A DNA stretch of 64,000 nucleotides, from positions 35,246 through 99,245 of the forward strand of contig JAQGNY010000049.1 of the NCBI GenBank assembly GCA_028293825.1, given 5' to 3'. A model generated the notes under the pieces. It did no database searches. It saw nothing but the letters and a program-made list of their open reading frames with translations, and was not told the origin of the DNA. This document shows, piece after piece, positions 16,407 through 25,948 of the stretch (the first letter of the stretch is position 1; every line of letters begins with the position of its first letter). This DNA comes from Verrucomicrobiaceae bacterium (GTDB taxonomy: Bacteria; Pseudomonadota; Gammaproteobacteria; Pseudomonadales; CAMLJR01). The position numbers were made by a program, and so were the translations under genes.

Positions 16407-17411
16407 CTATTTTTTGAAGATCGCCAGCAACAGTAAAATCAAAACCAATAAAAATGTTGTGGCGGTGCCTAGGGCAATTTGTTTTCTACTAAATGCCCGC
16501 GGTGTTAATTCCGGCACCGCTTCGGCTGCGTCGTAACCAATCCGAAATTCAATTTCCGTGCGACCCAGACGAATGCGGTCGCCCGATTTTAAATCGGCCG
16601 CCTCTACCGCCTGTCCATTTACATAGAGTTTATTCGCCGCATTGATATTGACGATTTGCCACAGCGTGCCGTGCTTGACGATGCGCGCGTGCTCGCGCGA
16701 TACGGTGCGATCGATTAATTCCAGATCGGCATTGTCGCTGCGGCCGATGGTCCATTGTCCCAGCGCGCCATTCGGGCGCAACGCGAATACCTTGCCGCGA
16801 ATCGGCGCGCTCAACACCAATAAGCACGGACCTTTCACCGCTTCGCCAGGGCGCTGCACATTTAATTCCTTGCGCGCGATTTGGTCGAGGTTGGCAAGAT
16901 CGTCGGTGTTCAATAAATAGGTCGAATCGGCGTCGAGTGCGGCATCGCTATTCTGCAGCGGTTGCGCTCGCGAAATAGGCGCAACAATCGGTGGTGGCGT
17001 TTTAACGCTGTCGCTTTTTGCGATCGCGGCGGCGGCTTTAATCGGCTCGGCGCGTGCAGCTAACGAAGTCGCATCCACCATCATGGTGGAATCGGCCGCG
17101 CCAGAGTCTGCGCTGGTTAAACGTAAACTCACTTTGTGCAAACGCAGTTCGTCGCCCACAGCCATTGTGCGCGGCGCATTGACGCGCACCCCATTGATAT
17201 AAGTGCCATTGGTCGAGTGCAAATCTTCAACGATAACTGCACCGGGACTTTTGATGGTTAATTTGGCGTGATAGCGCGATACCTTGCTGTCCGCGAGTAC
17301 GATCTGACATTCGGCTTCGCGACCGATCATGGTCACTGCGTGGAGCGGGAACGGTTTGCCGTGCTGGTCGCGCAAAACCAAACTGGGAGCAGCGGAAAAA
17401 TTTTTATTCAT
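16407..17411 (-). CDS. Membrane-anchored protein with two FHA domains
   Basis: A 334-residue protein. The ATG at 17411 has an AAGGAG site at good spacing; the open frame upstream is spurious. FHA1 (about 10-100) has GRE (30-32), SRYH (45-48) and STNGT (66-70), a full phosphothreonine-binding set. A Ala/Pro-rich linker follows. FHA2 (about 205-295) has GRSD, SREH and a diverged N-x-L-Y-V-N-G in place of STNGT. The chain ends in one membrane helix (ATTFLLVLILLLLAIFKK), so the FHA domains face the cytoplasm. No Ser/Thr kinase or type VI secretion gene is nearby. It is divergent from aas and convergent with lpxO. Confidence 0.85.
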   Translation of the reverse strand: MNKNFSAAPSLVLRDQHGKPFPLHAVTMIGREAECQIVLADSKVSRYHAKLTIKSPGAVIVEDLHSTNGTYINGVRVNAPRTMAVGDELRLHKVSLRLTSADSGAADSTMMVDATSLAARAEPIKAAAAIAKSDSVKTPPPIVAPISRAQPLQNSDAALDADSTYLLNTDDLANLDQIARKELNVQRPGEAVKGPCLLVLSAPIRGKVFALRPNGALGQWTIGRSDNADLELIDRTVSREHARIVKHGTLWQIVNINAANKLYVNGQAVEAADLKSGDRIRLGRTEIEFRIGYDAAEAVPELTPRAFSRKQIALGTATTFLLVLILLLLAIFKK

Positions 17412-17628
17412 GACGTTCACTCCTTGATGTCGAACTGCAACCGCAACATTCGCTGGATGGGTTGGTGTGCCTGCCAGCTGAACTCGGCAGTGGCGCAGTT
17501 TTACCGTGTTCTCTTGAAAAAATAAAGCGAACTCTGCGCGACCGCGACCCAGTTCCGCGATCGCAGTTGCGAATCCCTGCGCGTTGCACCAAGCTTGCGC
17601 GCAGTCATTTGTCAGCCCCGGAGCAATA

Positions 17629-20600
17629 ATGGAACCTTTGCGAAAATTGCGCGGTATTTCGCCGTATTTAATGGCGATGTTTCTCAACGCGTTTGTCGAT
17701 CTCGGCCATAAGATCATTATTCAAAACACCATCTTTAAAATTTATGATGGCAGCGAGCAGGTGGTATTAACCGCCATCGTCAACGCGCTCATCCTGCTGC
17801 CGTTTATTTTGTTATTCAGCCCCGCTGGTTTTATTTCCGATCGCTTTCCGAAAAATAAAGTGATGCGAAATTCGGCGTGGGTGGCGGTGGTAATTACCTC
17901 GCTGATTACGGTCTGTTATTACCAGGGTTGGTTTTGGGGCGCGTTCGCGTTGACGCTGGCATTGGGTGCGCAGGCCGCAATTTATTCTCCGGCAAAATAC
18001 GGTTATTTAAAACCGCTGGTCGGCAAGGAGCGTCTCGCCGAAGGTAACGGCGCCGTGCAAGCGGTGACGATTGTGGCAATTCTCGCCGGCACTTTTGTCT
18101 ATTCGATTTTTTTCGAACGCCGCTACGATTTATTAGGCGCGTATAGCGAGGCGGAAATCTTGCGCGCGATTGCGCCGCTTGGCAGTCTGTTGATTTTGAA
18201 CAGCGTGCTCGAATTGGTCCTCACCTATCGTCTGCCGCAAATCGAGCAGGGCGATACGCAATTGCGTTTCATGTTTTCTGATTATCTACGAGGACGCGCA
18301 CTGCGCGACAATTTGCAGCCGCTGAAAAACAGCGCGGTGATTCGTTTGTCGATTATCGGGCTTGCGGTATTTTGGGCGGTGAGTCAGGTGATGCTGGCTG
18401 CTTTTCCTGCGTTCGCCAAAGATTCGCTCGGCATTCACAACACCGTTTTGTTGCAGGGCATTCTCGCCGCCAGTGGTCTTGGCATAATTCTCGGTTCGAT
18501 CATTGCGGGCAAGTGGTCGACACGCCATATCGAAACTGGTTTGATTCCAGTCGGCGCGCTCGGTATTACGCTCGGCTTGTTGTGGTTGCCGGCGTTGCAT
18601 TCGGTGACGGCGCATTGCATCAATTTCTTTTTCATCGGCGTTATGGGCGGATTATTTATCGTGCCGCTGAATGCTCTGATTCAATTTCACGCCGGCGAAC
18701 ACGAAATGGGCAAAGTGTTGTCGGCAAATAATTTAGTGCAGAACATCGCCATGCTCGCGTTTCTTATTGTCACTGCGCTCGCCGCAGTGATGGGCGTGAG
18801 TACGACCGTGTTATTGCTGATGATTGCAATCGTCGCGTTGATTGGTACCGGCTATACCGTTATTAAATTACCGCAATCGTTTGTGCGATTTATCGTCGCG
18901 TATTTGCTGACGCGTCGCTACCGCGTGCGCGTGCAAGGTTTTAAAAATATTCCAGAAAGTGGCGGGGTTTTATTGCTCGGTAATCACATCAGTTGGATCG
19001 ACTGGGCGATTATTCAAATCGCAAGTCCGCGTGCGGTGCGTTTTGTAATGTTGAAAAGCATTTACGAACGCTGGTATCTGCGCGGTTTTTTCCGACTGTT
19101 TGGGGTCATTCCCATCAGCCAAGGTGCTGGCGCGCAGGGCTCGCTCGAACAGATCGCGCAGTTACTAAAAGATGGCGAGGTAGTGTGTTTATTTCCCGAA
19201 GGTACGATCAGTCGCACAGGGCACCTCGCGGAATTTCGTCCCGGTTACGAACGCTCTTGCGCGTTGGTTGATGACAATGTAGTAATCGTGCCGTTCTATT
19301 TGCGCGGTCTGTGGGGCAGCCAATTTTCGCGCTCGAGTGCGCGCTTAAAGCAGTGGAGTCGCGGCGGCTTGCAGCGCGATTTAATTGTCGCCTTCGGGCC
19401 CGCTATTCCTAAATCAACTGAAGTCGATGTGCTGAAGCGTCGTGTGTTCGATTTATCGATTCGCTCGTGGGAACAATATGTCGCGGAATTGCCGACGCTG
19501 GCGCAGACGTGGTTGGAAGCGGCGAAAAAAGTCGGCAACAATTTAGCTATCGCCGACAGTCTTGCCGATCCATTGAGCGGCACGCAGACGATAGCGGCGG
19601 CATTCGCTTTTGCAAAACGCATTCGCCGATTGAGCGTGGAACAGAATGTCGGATTGTTATTGCCGACCAGCAGTGCCGGTGCGCTCACCAATATGGCAGT
19701 GTTATGCGCAGGCAAAACAATTATTAATTTAAATTACACCGCCAGCGCGGATGCAATTAAACATGCATTGCTGTTGGCAGAAATAAAAACCGTTTATACC
19801 TCGCGCCGCTTTTTAGAAAAATTGCAGCAACGCGGTACGGCAGTTGGCGCCTGCCTCGCCGATGTGAAATTAATTTATTTGGAAGATCTGCGCGCACAAA
19901 TCGGAAAAAGTGAATTGATTGCACGCTGGCTCGCGGCGCAGTTGTTGCCGGCATTTGTGTTGAAGAAATTGTTTTTAACAAAGACTAGTCCAGATAGCGT
20001 TGCCGCTATTTTGTTTTCAAGCGGCAGTGAAGGTTTACCGAAAGGCGTGATGTTGAGTCATCGCAATATTCTCGCCAATGTGCGTCAGATTGCCGATGTA
20101 TTAAATTTGGAAGAACGCGATGTAGTGATGGCGACGTTGCCGCTGTTCCATGCATTCGGTTTGACCGCAACGACATTTATGCCGTTGCTTGAAGGGGCGC
20201 CGATGGTATGTCACGCTGATCCGACCGACGCGCTTGGCGTTGCCAAAACCATTGCCGAATACCGCGCGACAGTGTTGTGTGGCACCGCGACATTTTTACG
20301 TTTATATACCAAGCATCCGCGCGTACATCCGCTGATGTTGAGTTCGCTGCGTATCGTTGTCGCCGGTGCCGAAAAACTCAATGACGATGTTCGTACCGCG
20401 TTCAAATTGAAATTTAATCGCGATGTATTCGAAGGTTATGGCGCCACTGAAACGACGCCGGTTGCGAGCGTGAATTTACCCGATCAACTCGACACCAATC
20501 ACTGGCAGGTGCAAGTCGGCGGCAAACCTGGCACGGTCGGTATGCCGTTGCCGGGATCAAGCTGCAAAATTGTCGACCCGCACACATTTGAAGAATTGCC

Positions 20601-21087
20601 GACTGGCAGCGACGGTTTAATTCTGGTCGGTGGTTCGCAAGTAATGCTCGGTTATTTACACGATGAGGAGCGAACCAACACTGTGATCGTTGAACTCGAT
20701 GGACTGCGTTGGTATAAAACCGGCGACAAAGGACATCTTGATGCCGATGGTTTTTTAAGTATTGTCGATCGCTATTCGCGCTTTGCAAAAATCGCCGGTG
20801 AAATGATAAGTTTGAGTGCGGTTGAAGAAAAATTGCGCGGCGTGTTAGCGCAGCCGGAACTCGAATTGGTCGCAGTGAGTTTGCCCGATGAGAAAAAAGG
20901 CGAAAAAATTGTCGCGTTGATCGCCACTGAACTCGAAGGTCAGGATATGCGCAAACAATTACTGGCAGCGCAAATTAATCCGCTGATGATTCCTGCAGAA
21001 ATTTATCTGGTGGCCGAGGTGCCGAAATTAGGCAGCGGCAAAACCGATTTTGCGGCATCGCGGAAATTGGCGCTGGAGTTTGGTTGA
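17629..21087 (+). CDS. aas: Fused lysophospholipid transporter, acyltransferase and acyl-ACP synthetase
   Basis: A 1152-residue three-part protein from the ATG at 17629 (GGAG upstream). Residues 1-415 are a 12-helix MFS transporter of the LplT type. Residues ~430-620 are a PlsC-type acyltransferase with NHISWID (the H-x4-D pair) and FPEGTISRTG. From ~640 to the end is an AMP-forming acyl ligase with FSSGSEGLPKGVML, YGATETTPV and YKTGDKG. In enterics LplT and Aas are separate neighbours; the fused form is common in other Proteobacteria. Role: flips lysophospholipid inward and re-acylates it at the membrane using a fatty acid and ATP. Confidence 0.93.
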   Translation: MEPLRKLRGISPYLMAMFLNAFVDLGHKIIIQNTIFKIYDGSEQVVLTAIVNALILLPFILLFSPAGFISDRFPKNKVMRNSAWVAVVITSLITVCYYQGWFWGAFALTLALGAQAAIYSPAKYGYLKPLVGKERLAEGNGAVQAVTIVAILAGTFVYSIFFERRYDLLGAYSEAEILRAIAPLGSLLILNSVLELVLTYRLPQIEQGDTQLRFMFSDYLRGRALRDNLQPLKNSAVIRLSIIGLAVFWAVSQVMLAAFPAFAKDSLGIHNTVLLQGILAASGLGIILGSIIAGKWSTRHIETGLIPVGALGITLGLLWLPALHSVTAHCINFFFIGVMGGLFIVPLNALIQFHAGEHEMGKVLSANNLVQNIAMLAFLIVTALAAVMGVSTTVLLLMIAIVALIGTGYTVIKLPQSFVRFIVAYLLTRRYRVRVQGFKNIPESGGVLLLGNHISWIDWAIIQIASPRAVRFVMLKSIYERWYLRGFFRLFGVIPISQGAGAQGSLEQIAQLLKDGEVVCLFPEGTISRTGHLAEFRPGYERSCALVDDNVVIVPFYLRGLWGSQFSRSSARLKQWSRGGLQRDLIVAFGPAIPKSTEVDVLKRRVFDLSIRSWEQYVAELPTLAQTWLEAAKKVGNNLAIADSLADPLSGTQTIAAAFAFAKRIRRLSVEQNVGLLLPTSSAGALTNMAVLCAGKTIINLNYTASADAIKHALLLAEIKTVYTSRRFLEKLQQRGTAVGACLADVKLIYLEDLRAQIGKSELIARWLAAQLLPAFVLKKLFLTKTSPDSVAAILFSSGSEGLPKGVMLSHRNILANVRQIADVLNLEERDVVMATLPLFHAFGLTATTFMPLLEGAPMVCHADPTDALGVAKTIAEYRATVLCGTATFLRLYTKHPRVHPLMLSSLRIVVAGAEKLNDDVRTAFKLKFNRDVFEGYGATETTPVASVNLPDQLDTNHWQVQVGGKPGTVGMPLPGSSCKIVDPHTFEELPTGSDGLILVGGSQVMLGYLHDEERTNTVIVELDGLRWYKTGDKGHLDADGFLSIVDRYSRFAKIAGEMISLSAVEEKLRGVLAQPELELVAVSLPDEKKGEKIVALIATELEGQDMRKQLLAAQINPLMIPAEIYLVAEVPKLGSGKTDFAASRKLALEFG

Positions 21088-21168
21088 TACGACGGGTTGT
21101 TCACGTGTATCGATAATTATCAAAAAATAATAATTGATCGCTGCAAATAAAAAGTTGCTGTTTGAAAG

Positions 21169-22767
21169 TTAATAGTCAACTAAGCGCGAAGCCAGTGTGA
21201 TGCAATTGCGTCCGCTGGCTTTCGAGCTATACAACGAAGCGTCCGCACTGTGCACTAATTCGCGTTGCGAATTTTTATTACTCGGCACCAGCGCAGCGAC
21301 GCCAATGCTGATACTTAGAAACCGACCGATATGTGATTGCTGATGTGGAATCGCCGCTTTGTGTATTTCTTCCTGCAAGCGCAACGCAATTTGTTCTGCA
21401 CCGCTTTCGGTGGTTTCTGGTAGCAGGATCGCAAATTCTTCGCCGCCATAACGTGCCGCCACGTCGGATTGACGAACCACTACTTGCCGCACGATTGCTG
21501 CGAGACGTTTCAAAGCTTCATCGCCTAATTGATGGCCGTAATGGTCGTTATAATTTTTAAAATAATCGACATCGAACATGATTAATGCGAGCGGTGCATG
21601 CGCGCGATGCGCCAGCGCCCAATTGTCCGCTAGCGATTGATCGAAGCGACGGCGATTGGCGAGCCCGGTTAACCCATCCTGAAACGATAGTGCCTGCATT
21701 TCCGCAGTTTGCGCGTGCAATTGATCTTGCTGAATTTGCACATGCTGAACCAATGCGTCGATATCGCGACTGAGATCGCCGATCTCATCGTGCGTATCGA
21801 TATTCAGGCGCAAAGTGTAATCGCCATCGCGACGAACCTTGCGCAAATGTTTTCCGACCAACAACATTGGATTGATAAGTACGTGGCGAAATACCAAAAG
21901 AATAAGGCCGAAGCCAATCAAGCTACTTGCAAACGAAACCAGAACCGGCAGCGCCAATAAATTCGTGTCGTAATCGCGGCGTGGTAGCGAGATCGTTAAT
22001 TTCAAAACGGGATGTTGTTTGTTGTCGCGCAGCAGCCACGACAATTTATTTTTTTCGTCGCGGTATAGCTTATCTGCGAACTGCGGCGCGGCGCTTAAAT
22101 CGGCAGCATCGGGTTTTGAGAAATGCACCGGCAGTTGTGCGCTGTCTTCGATCTCGCGCAGCATTTCGCGATCGAACCCGGTGGCTAATAATAGATTGCC
22201 GCCGGCGCTGCCGGTCATATCGCTGCGCATGACGCTTGCTACGGCGTAAACCACAACTCCGTTGACAGTTAATGCGAGGCCCGTATCGAATAAGGGCGCA
22301 TGTTCTTTTACTTTCGATAAATCGATAAGCAGCGGTTTAAGGTCGGGTAGCGGCAGCGCGTTGCTGTCGAATAACGATTCGCTTTCTTGCGCGAAGCGAC
22401 GCGCAACTAATTTATTGTTGCGGTCGAACAGCGCGATGATATCGACGTGAAAATTACTTAAGGTTTCGTACGGCGAGTTACTTTCAAAAACGTGCAGGTC
22501 GGGCGTCTTTAAAAAGTCGTAAGTTCGGTCGTCGATGGCGGTTTGATAAACCAGTGTCGCGAGTTGTAGTTTTTTGCTGTCGATGGCGAGCTGAACACGG
22601 CGCAAATCTTTGCGATCGGCTTGCGCCTCGAGTTCGCGCAACTGCGGCAATACCACCCAGTGCCGCGTTGCAATCGCCGCGCTCAAACTAAATATAACGA
22701 GAGCAGTGCCCACCGCCAGAAGCAGCGGTAGCAGCCGCAGTTCTATGCTGTGGCGAAGGACACGCAA
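21169..22767 (-). CDS. Membrane diguanylate cyclase with CHASE4-type sensor
   Basis: A 532-residue protein. TM1 (about 12-33), a periplasmic CHASE4-like domain (about 50-265, with DRTYDFLKTPD), TM2 (about 272-295), HAMP (about 296-348), and a GGDEF domain. The active-site sequence is GGEEF at 441-445. An inhibitory-site motif RxxD (RQSD, 432-435) sits exactly five residues before it, so the enzyme should make c-di-GMP and be product-inhibited. No EAL domain. It starts 5 bp after the glutathione peroxidase stop and is probably the last gene of that transcript. The PilZ gene at 29.5 kb is a possible c-di-GMP target. Confidence 0.92.
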   Translation of the reverse strand: MRVLRHSIELRLLPLLLAVGTALVIFSLSAAIATRHWVVLPQLRELEAQADRKDLRRVQLAIDSKKLQLATLVYQTAIDDRTYDFLKTPDLHVFESNSPYETLSNFHVDIIALFDRNNKLVARRFAQESESLFDSNALPLPDLKPLLIDLSKVKEHAPLFDTGLALTVNGVVVYAVASVMRSDMTGSAGGNLLLATGFDREMLREIEDSAQLPVHFSKPDAADLSAAPQFADKLYRDEKNKLSWLLRDNKQHPVLKLTISLPRRDYDTNLLALPVLVSFASSLIGFGLILLVFRHVLINPMLLVGKHLRKVRRDGDYTLRLNIDTHDEIGDLSRDIDALVQHVQIQQDQLHAQTAEMQALSFQDGLTGLANRRRFDQSLADNWALAHRAHAPLALIMFDVDYFKNYNDHYGHQLGDEALKRLAAIVRQVVVRQSDVAARYGGEEFAILLPETTESGAEQIALRLQEEIHKAAIPHQQSHIGRFLSISIGVAALVPSNKNSQRELVHSADASLYSSKASGRNCITLASRLVDY

Positions 22768-22772
22768 ATTAA

Positions 22773-23255
22773 TTAACCCAGTGCGGCGATTATTGCCTGT
22801 TCGATTTTTCTCGGCTTGGTGGTCGGCGCAAAACGCTCAACCACGTCGCCACTGCGGTTGATTAAAAATTTAGTGAAATTCCATTTAATTTTTTGGCTAC
22901 CCAAAATGCCGGGCGCATTTTTTTTCAAATGAACGAAAAGCGGATGCGTGGTCGGGCCGTTGACATCGATTTTCGCAAACATCGGAAAATTAACGCCGTA
23001 ATTCATTTGGCAGAATTCGGCGATTTCGCTATCGCTGCCCGGATCCTGTGCACCGAATTGATTGCACGGAAAACCCAGTACCGCGAAATCGCGCTCGCGA
23101 AATTTGGTGTACAACGTTTCGAGTCCTTCAAATTGCGGTGTTAATCCGCATTTACTGGCGGTGTTAACCACCAGCAAGACTTTGTTGCGATAGTCGCCGA
23201 GCGTTATTTCCTGGCCTTTAATAGTGACTGCTTTGTAGTTGTAGATATCGGTCAT
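22773..23255 (-). CDS. Glutathione peroxidase, cysteine type
   Basis: A 160-residue thiol peroxidase of the glutathione peroxidase/BtuE family. Catalytic C36 lies in NTASKCGLTPQ. The tetrad partners are visible: Q66 in FPCNQFG, and W and N in KWNFTKF. C64 before the CNQ is family-typical, and FCQMNYGVNFPMF supplies the usual resolving-cysteine region of thioredoxin-dependent members. No selenocysteine codon is involved. Role: reduction of organic and lipid hydroperoxides in the cytoplasm. It lies between the desaturase gene (59 bp upstream) and the diguanylate cyclase gene (5 bp downstream). Confidence 0.93.
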   Translation of the reverse strand: MTDIYNYKAVTIKGQEITLGDYRNKVLLVVNTASKCGLTPQFEGLETLYTKFRERDFAVLGFPCNQFGAQDPGSDSEIAEFCQMNYGVNFPMFAKIDVNGPTTHPLFVHLKKNAPGILGSQKIKWNFTKFLINRSGDVVERFAPTTKPRKIEQAIIAALG

Positions 23256-23314
23256 GGGCGCGCTCCGTGCCTAGGTTGATGTTCACGATTTTACGATCGT
23301 GTTGATGAAAACGG

Positions 23315-24463
23315 TTATGCGAATTGCAATGTTAAGTAATGCAAGCGTTTGCGTTGTAACTTCAGCGCGTACTCCAACTCCTGTAAGCGCGAGCTAATAG
23401 TCGTCTGCCGCCAACGCTGTTGAATCTCAGCGGTTTTCTCGGCCAGTTGCGTGCGTTTTTGCTCGTACCACTGCTGACGCAAATTATTCCACTCATGCAG
23501 CGATTCCAGAAAATGCTGATATTCGCGCTCTAAATGTTCGCGCCATGCATCGGCATTGGTTGCGCTGGCAAGGCTCGCCTGCGCGCGTTTGAATTGCATG
23601 TCGAGCAGCGCTTTTTGAATTTTGAAATCCGGCACGCGACTCAAATCGCGCGCGAGACCAAACCAATGCGCGACATTGATCAACCATTTGGTTGGATCGA
23701 ACTGCCACCAACGCACGCCGTTGCGATAGTCGGTTTGAAATAAATGGTGAAAGTTGTGATAGCCCTCGCCATAGGTCACCAGCGCCAGCCAGAAATTATC
23801 GCGCGCGCTGTTTTCGTCGGTGTAGGGCTGCTTGCCCCAGTAGTGCGCGAGCGAATTAATAAAGAACGTGACATGGTGATTGACCACCAGTCGCAGGAAT
23901 CCGGCGATTAATAAATAACCCCACACGTCGCCGGTGGCGAAGCCGAGCAGCAGCGGCGGCGCTAGGTTCATGCCGACGGCCAGCAACGCGTAATGGCGGT
24001 GTTGAAACGCGATGATGGGATCGCGCTGCAAGTCCGGCACATTGCTGAAATCGACTTTGCCGGTGGGATAGTCACGCAGCATCCAACCGATGTGTGAAAA
24101 GAATAGGCCGCGTCCAGCCGAGTACGGATCGTTGTCGTTGTCGTCGACATGGCGATGGTGGCGGCGGTGGCCGGAACACCAGACCAGAATGCTATTTTGC
24201 GTGGCGGATGCGCCGAACAGCGCAAAAAACCATTTCAGCAATGGATGCGCTTTATAGGTGTTGTGGGCGAATAGACGATGGTAACCGGCGGTGATGGAAA
24301 AACCGTTAAATGCGAGAATCACCGTGAACGCCAGCCAGTTGCCCCAGCTGTAACCGTGCACCGCGCCGTACCAGGGCACGATGGTGAGTGCGATAACTAA
24401 AGTGCCGAGCAATACACCGGCTGGCAGCCACATGATGGGCGGTTTGGTAACCATATTGGACAT
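23315..24463 (-). CDS. Acyl-lipid/acyl-CoA fatty acid desaturase, delta-9 type
   Basis: A 382-residue integral-membrane di-iron desaturase. The three histidine boxes are HRLFAH (62-67), HRRHH (99-103) with HVDDNDNDP after it, and EGYHNFHH further on. Four membrane helices flank the boxes. The last ~80 residues form a charged coiled-coil-like extension not needed for the core fold. Role: oxygen-dependent insertion of a double bond into saturated acyl chains, which adjusts membrane fluidity. It needs an electron donor; the small Rieske protein gene 99 bp upstream on the same strand is a candidate, by position only. Confidence 0.9.
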   Translation of the reverse strand: MSNMVTKPPIMWLPAGVLLGTLVIALTIVPWYGAVHGYSWGNWLAFTVILAFNGFSITAGYHRLFAHNTYKAHPLLKWFFALFGASATQNSILVWCSGHRRHHRHVDDNDNDPYSAGRGLFFSHIGWMLRDYPTGKVDFSNVPDLQRDPIIAFQHRHYALLAVGMNLAPPLLLGFATGDVWGYLLIAGFLRLVVNHHVTFFINSLAHYWGKQPYTDENSARDNFWLALVTYGEGYHNFHHLFQTDYRNGVRWWQFDPTKWLINVAHWFGLARDLSRVPDFKIQKALLDMQFKRAQASLASATNADAWREHLEREYQHFLESLHEWNNLRQQWYEQKRTQLAEKTAEIQQRWRQTTISSRLQELEYALKLQRKRLHYLTLQFA

Positions 24464-24562
24464 CGCTGCAACTCTCGCGAAAACTCAAGACTGCCGACCA
24501 TGGTAGACCAATTCCGAGGGCCTACCTAGTTCGGAAATGTACGCACGCTGCATAAAATCGAA

Positions 24563-24880
24563 TTAGAGCTGAATGGAAATAGCGCCATGTTCCACCTGCG
24601 TCGCCAGAGCCTGCAGATGTTTACCCAGGCAGGGTCCGGCGACGCACTCGCCGGTTTCTGCGATAAAAAGCGCGCCGTGCGTCGCGCACTGCAGTAGCCC
24701 GCCGTCGGCGTCTAAAAATTCGTCTTCGCGCCAGTTCAGTTCGACGCCCAGATGCGGGCAGCTATTGCGATACGCATAGACGACGCCGTTGCGCCGCAAC
24801 GCGAATACGCTGATGTCGTCGAACTCAAAGCCGCGGGTTTCGCCTTCCGGCAGTGCATCGAGCGCGCACAGAAAAATCAA
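24563..24880 (-). CDS. Small Rieske [2Fe-2S] protein
   Basis: A 105-residue single-domain ferredoxin-like protein. The cluster ligands are CPH (C41, H43) and CATH (C65, H68), separated by 21 residues including the signature LNWREDEFLDADGG, which marks the small nitrite-reductase-subunit-like group. No membrane helix or signal peptide. Its ATG overlaps the stop of the patatin gene by four bases, so the two are translationally coupled. It is probably a soluble electron carrier; the partner is unknown. Confidence 0.88.
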   Translation of the reverse strand: MIFLCALDALPEGETRGFEFDDISVFALRRNGVVYAYRNSCPHLGVELNWREDEFLDADGGLLQCATHGALFIAETGECVAGPCLGKHLQALATQVEHGAISIQL

Positions 24881-25860
24881 CGAATAACTCCAACCGGAAT
24901 ATCGAGGGCGTGGCGAATGGCGTCGGCGCTCTGTCTGACACAGGCGCGACCGGCGGCGATGGCCTCGTCGGCGCGGTGGTATTCGAGCAAGCCGATGTGA
25001 TTGACGTGCGGCAACAGCATCACGTCGGGCGGTTCGCCTGCCAGCCGGCTGCGCGTGATGCGGTCCTGCATGATCGTGATCGCGCCTTGCATGACTTCAA
25101 GCGTGCCGGGACCCTGGCGTCCACTCCACAGCTGCCGGATCGGATCGGTAGCGCCGCGCAGGGCATTGCCCAGGCGGCCGAGCAGGTTTTGATTGCCCGC
25201 GCCGGTGCTGGCGTCTTCGATGATTTCACTACCCGGTGCCGCATCGTCCTCGGCCAATTGGATTTGCGCGCCGGAGCTGCGCATCAACGAGCAAGGATTT
25301 ACCGCGATGACGATATCCGCGCCGAGCGCGCGACATACCGATACCGGCACCGGATTCACCAGCGCGCCGTCCACGAGCCAGCGGCCGCGCCACGCAACCG
25401 GCGTGATCAGGCCGGGAATGGCAATAGACGCGCGCACCGCGTCCCAGAGCAGGCCACGTTCCAGCCAGGTTTCCTTGCCGGCGTAAAAATCGGTAGCGAC
25501 GGTGGCGAACGAGACCGGCAGGTCTTCAATGTTGGGATTGCCGAAGGTCTCACTTAGATATGCGATTAGCGCGTTCGCCTCAGCCACGCCGCCCTGCGCT
25601 AGCAGGCGGATGCCCATGTAGCGCAAAATATCGCGAGTATTTAACTGGGTGACCCAGGTTTCGAGCGCATCGAGATGGCCGGTCGCATAACTGGCGCCAA
25701 CCAGCGCGCCCATCGAGCAGCCGCAAATCACTTGAGGTTCAATGCCCATATCGCGCAGTTCTTGCAGGACACCGATATGAGCGATACCGCGCGCGGAGCC
25801 AGCGCCTAAAGCAATGCCGACAGTTTGCGGCGGGCGCAGAGCGGGATGTGGAGCGCGCAT
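24877..25860 (-). CDS. Patatin-like phospholipase, RssA type
   Basis: A 327-residue serine acylhydrolase. The oxyanion loop is GAGSARGIAHIG, the nucleophile elbow GCSMG (S49), and the dyad aspartate D164 in VDGALVNP. The residue after the elbow region (GASYATG) is typical of the RssA/NTE group. No signal peptide, so it acts in the cytoplasm or on the inner leaflet. Role by family: hydrolysis of lysophospholipids or other acyl esters. It leads a run of minus-strand genes (patatin, Rieske, desaturase, peroxidase, cyclase) opposite aas. Confidence 0.88.
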   Translation of the reverse strand: MRAPHPALRPPQTVGIALGAGSARGIAHIGVLQELRDMGIEPQVICGCSMGALVGASYATGHLDALETWVTQLNTRDILRYMGIRLLAQGGVAEANALIAYLSETFGNPNIEDLPVSFATVATDFYAGKETWLERGLLWDAVRASIAIPGLITPVAWRGRWLVDGALVNPVPVSVCRALGADIVIAVNPCSLMRSSGAQIQLAEDDAAPGSEIIEDASTGAGNQNLLGRLGNALRGATDPIRQLWSGRQGPGTLEVMQGAITIMQDRITRSRLAGEPPDVMLLPHVNHIGLLEYHRADEAIAAGRACVRQSADAIRHALDIPVGVIR

Positions 25861-25948
25861 ACAGAAAATGCCTTATTTACAAAAGGCTCTTGTACAACGA
25901 AGGTGACGCTGGAGGCAACTCTGGATTATGGCGTTAATGTCGGAGGTA

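Noticed and set aside
23284..23301. CACGAT/ATCGTG hairpin before the glutathione peroxidase gene
   Set aside because: No T-run on the minus strand, so it is not a terminator; no other evidence of function.
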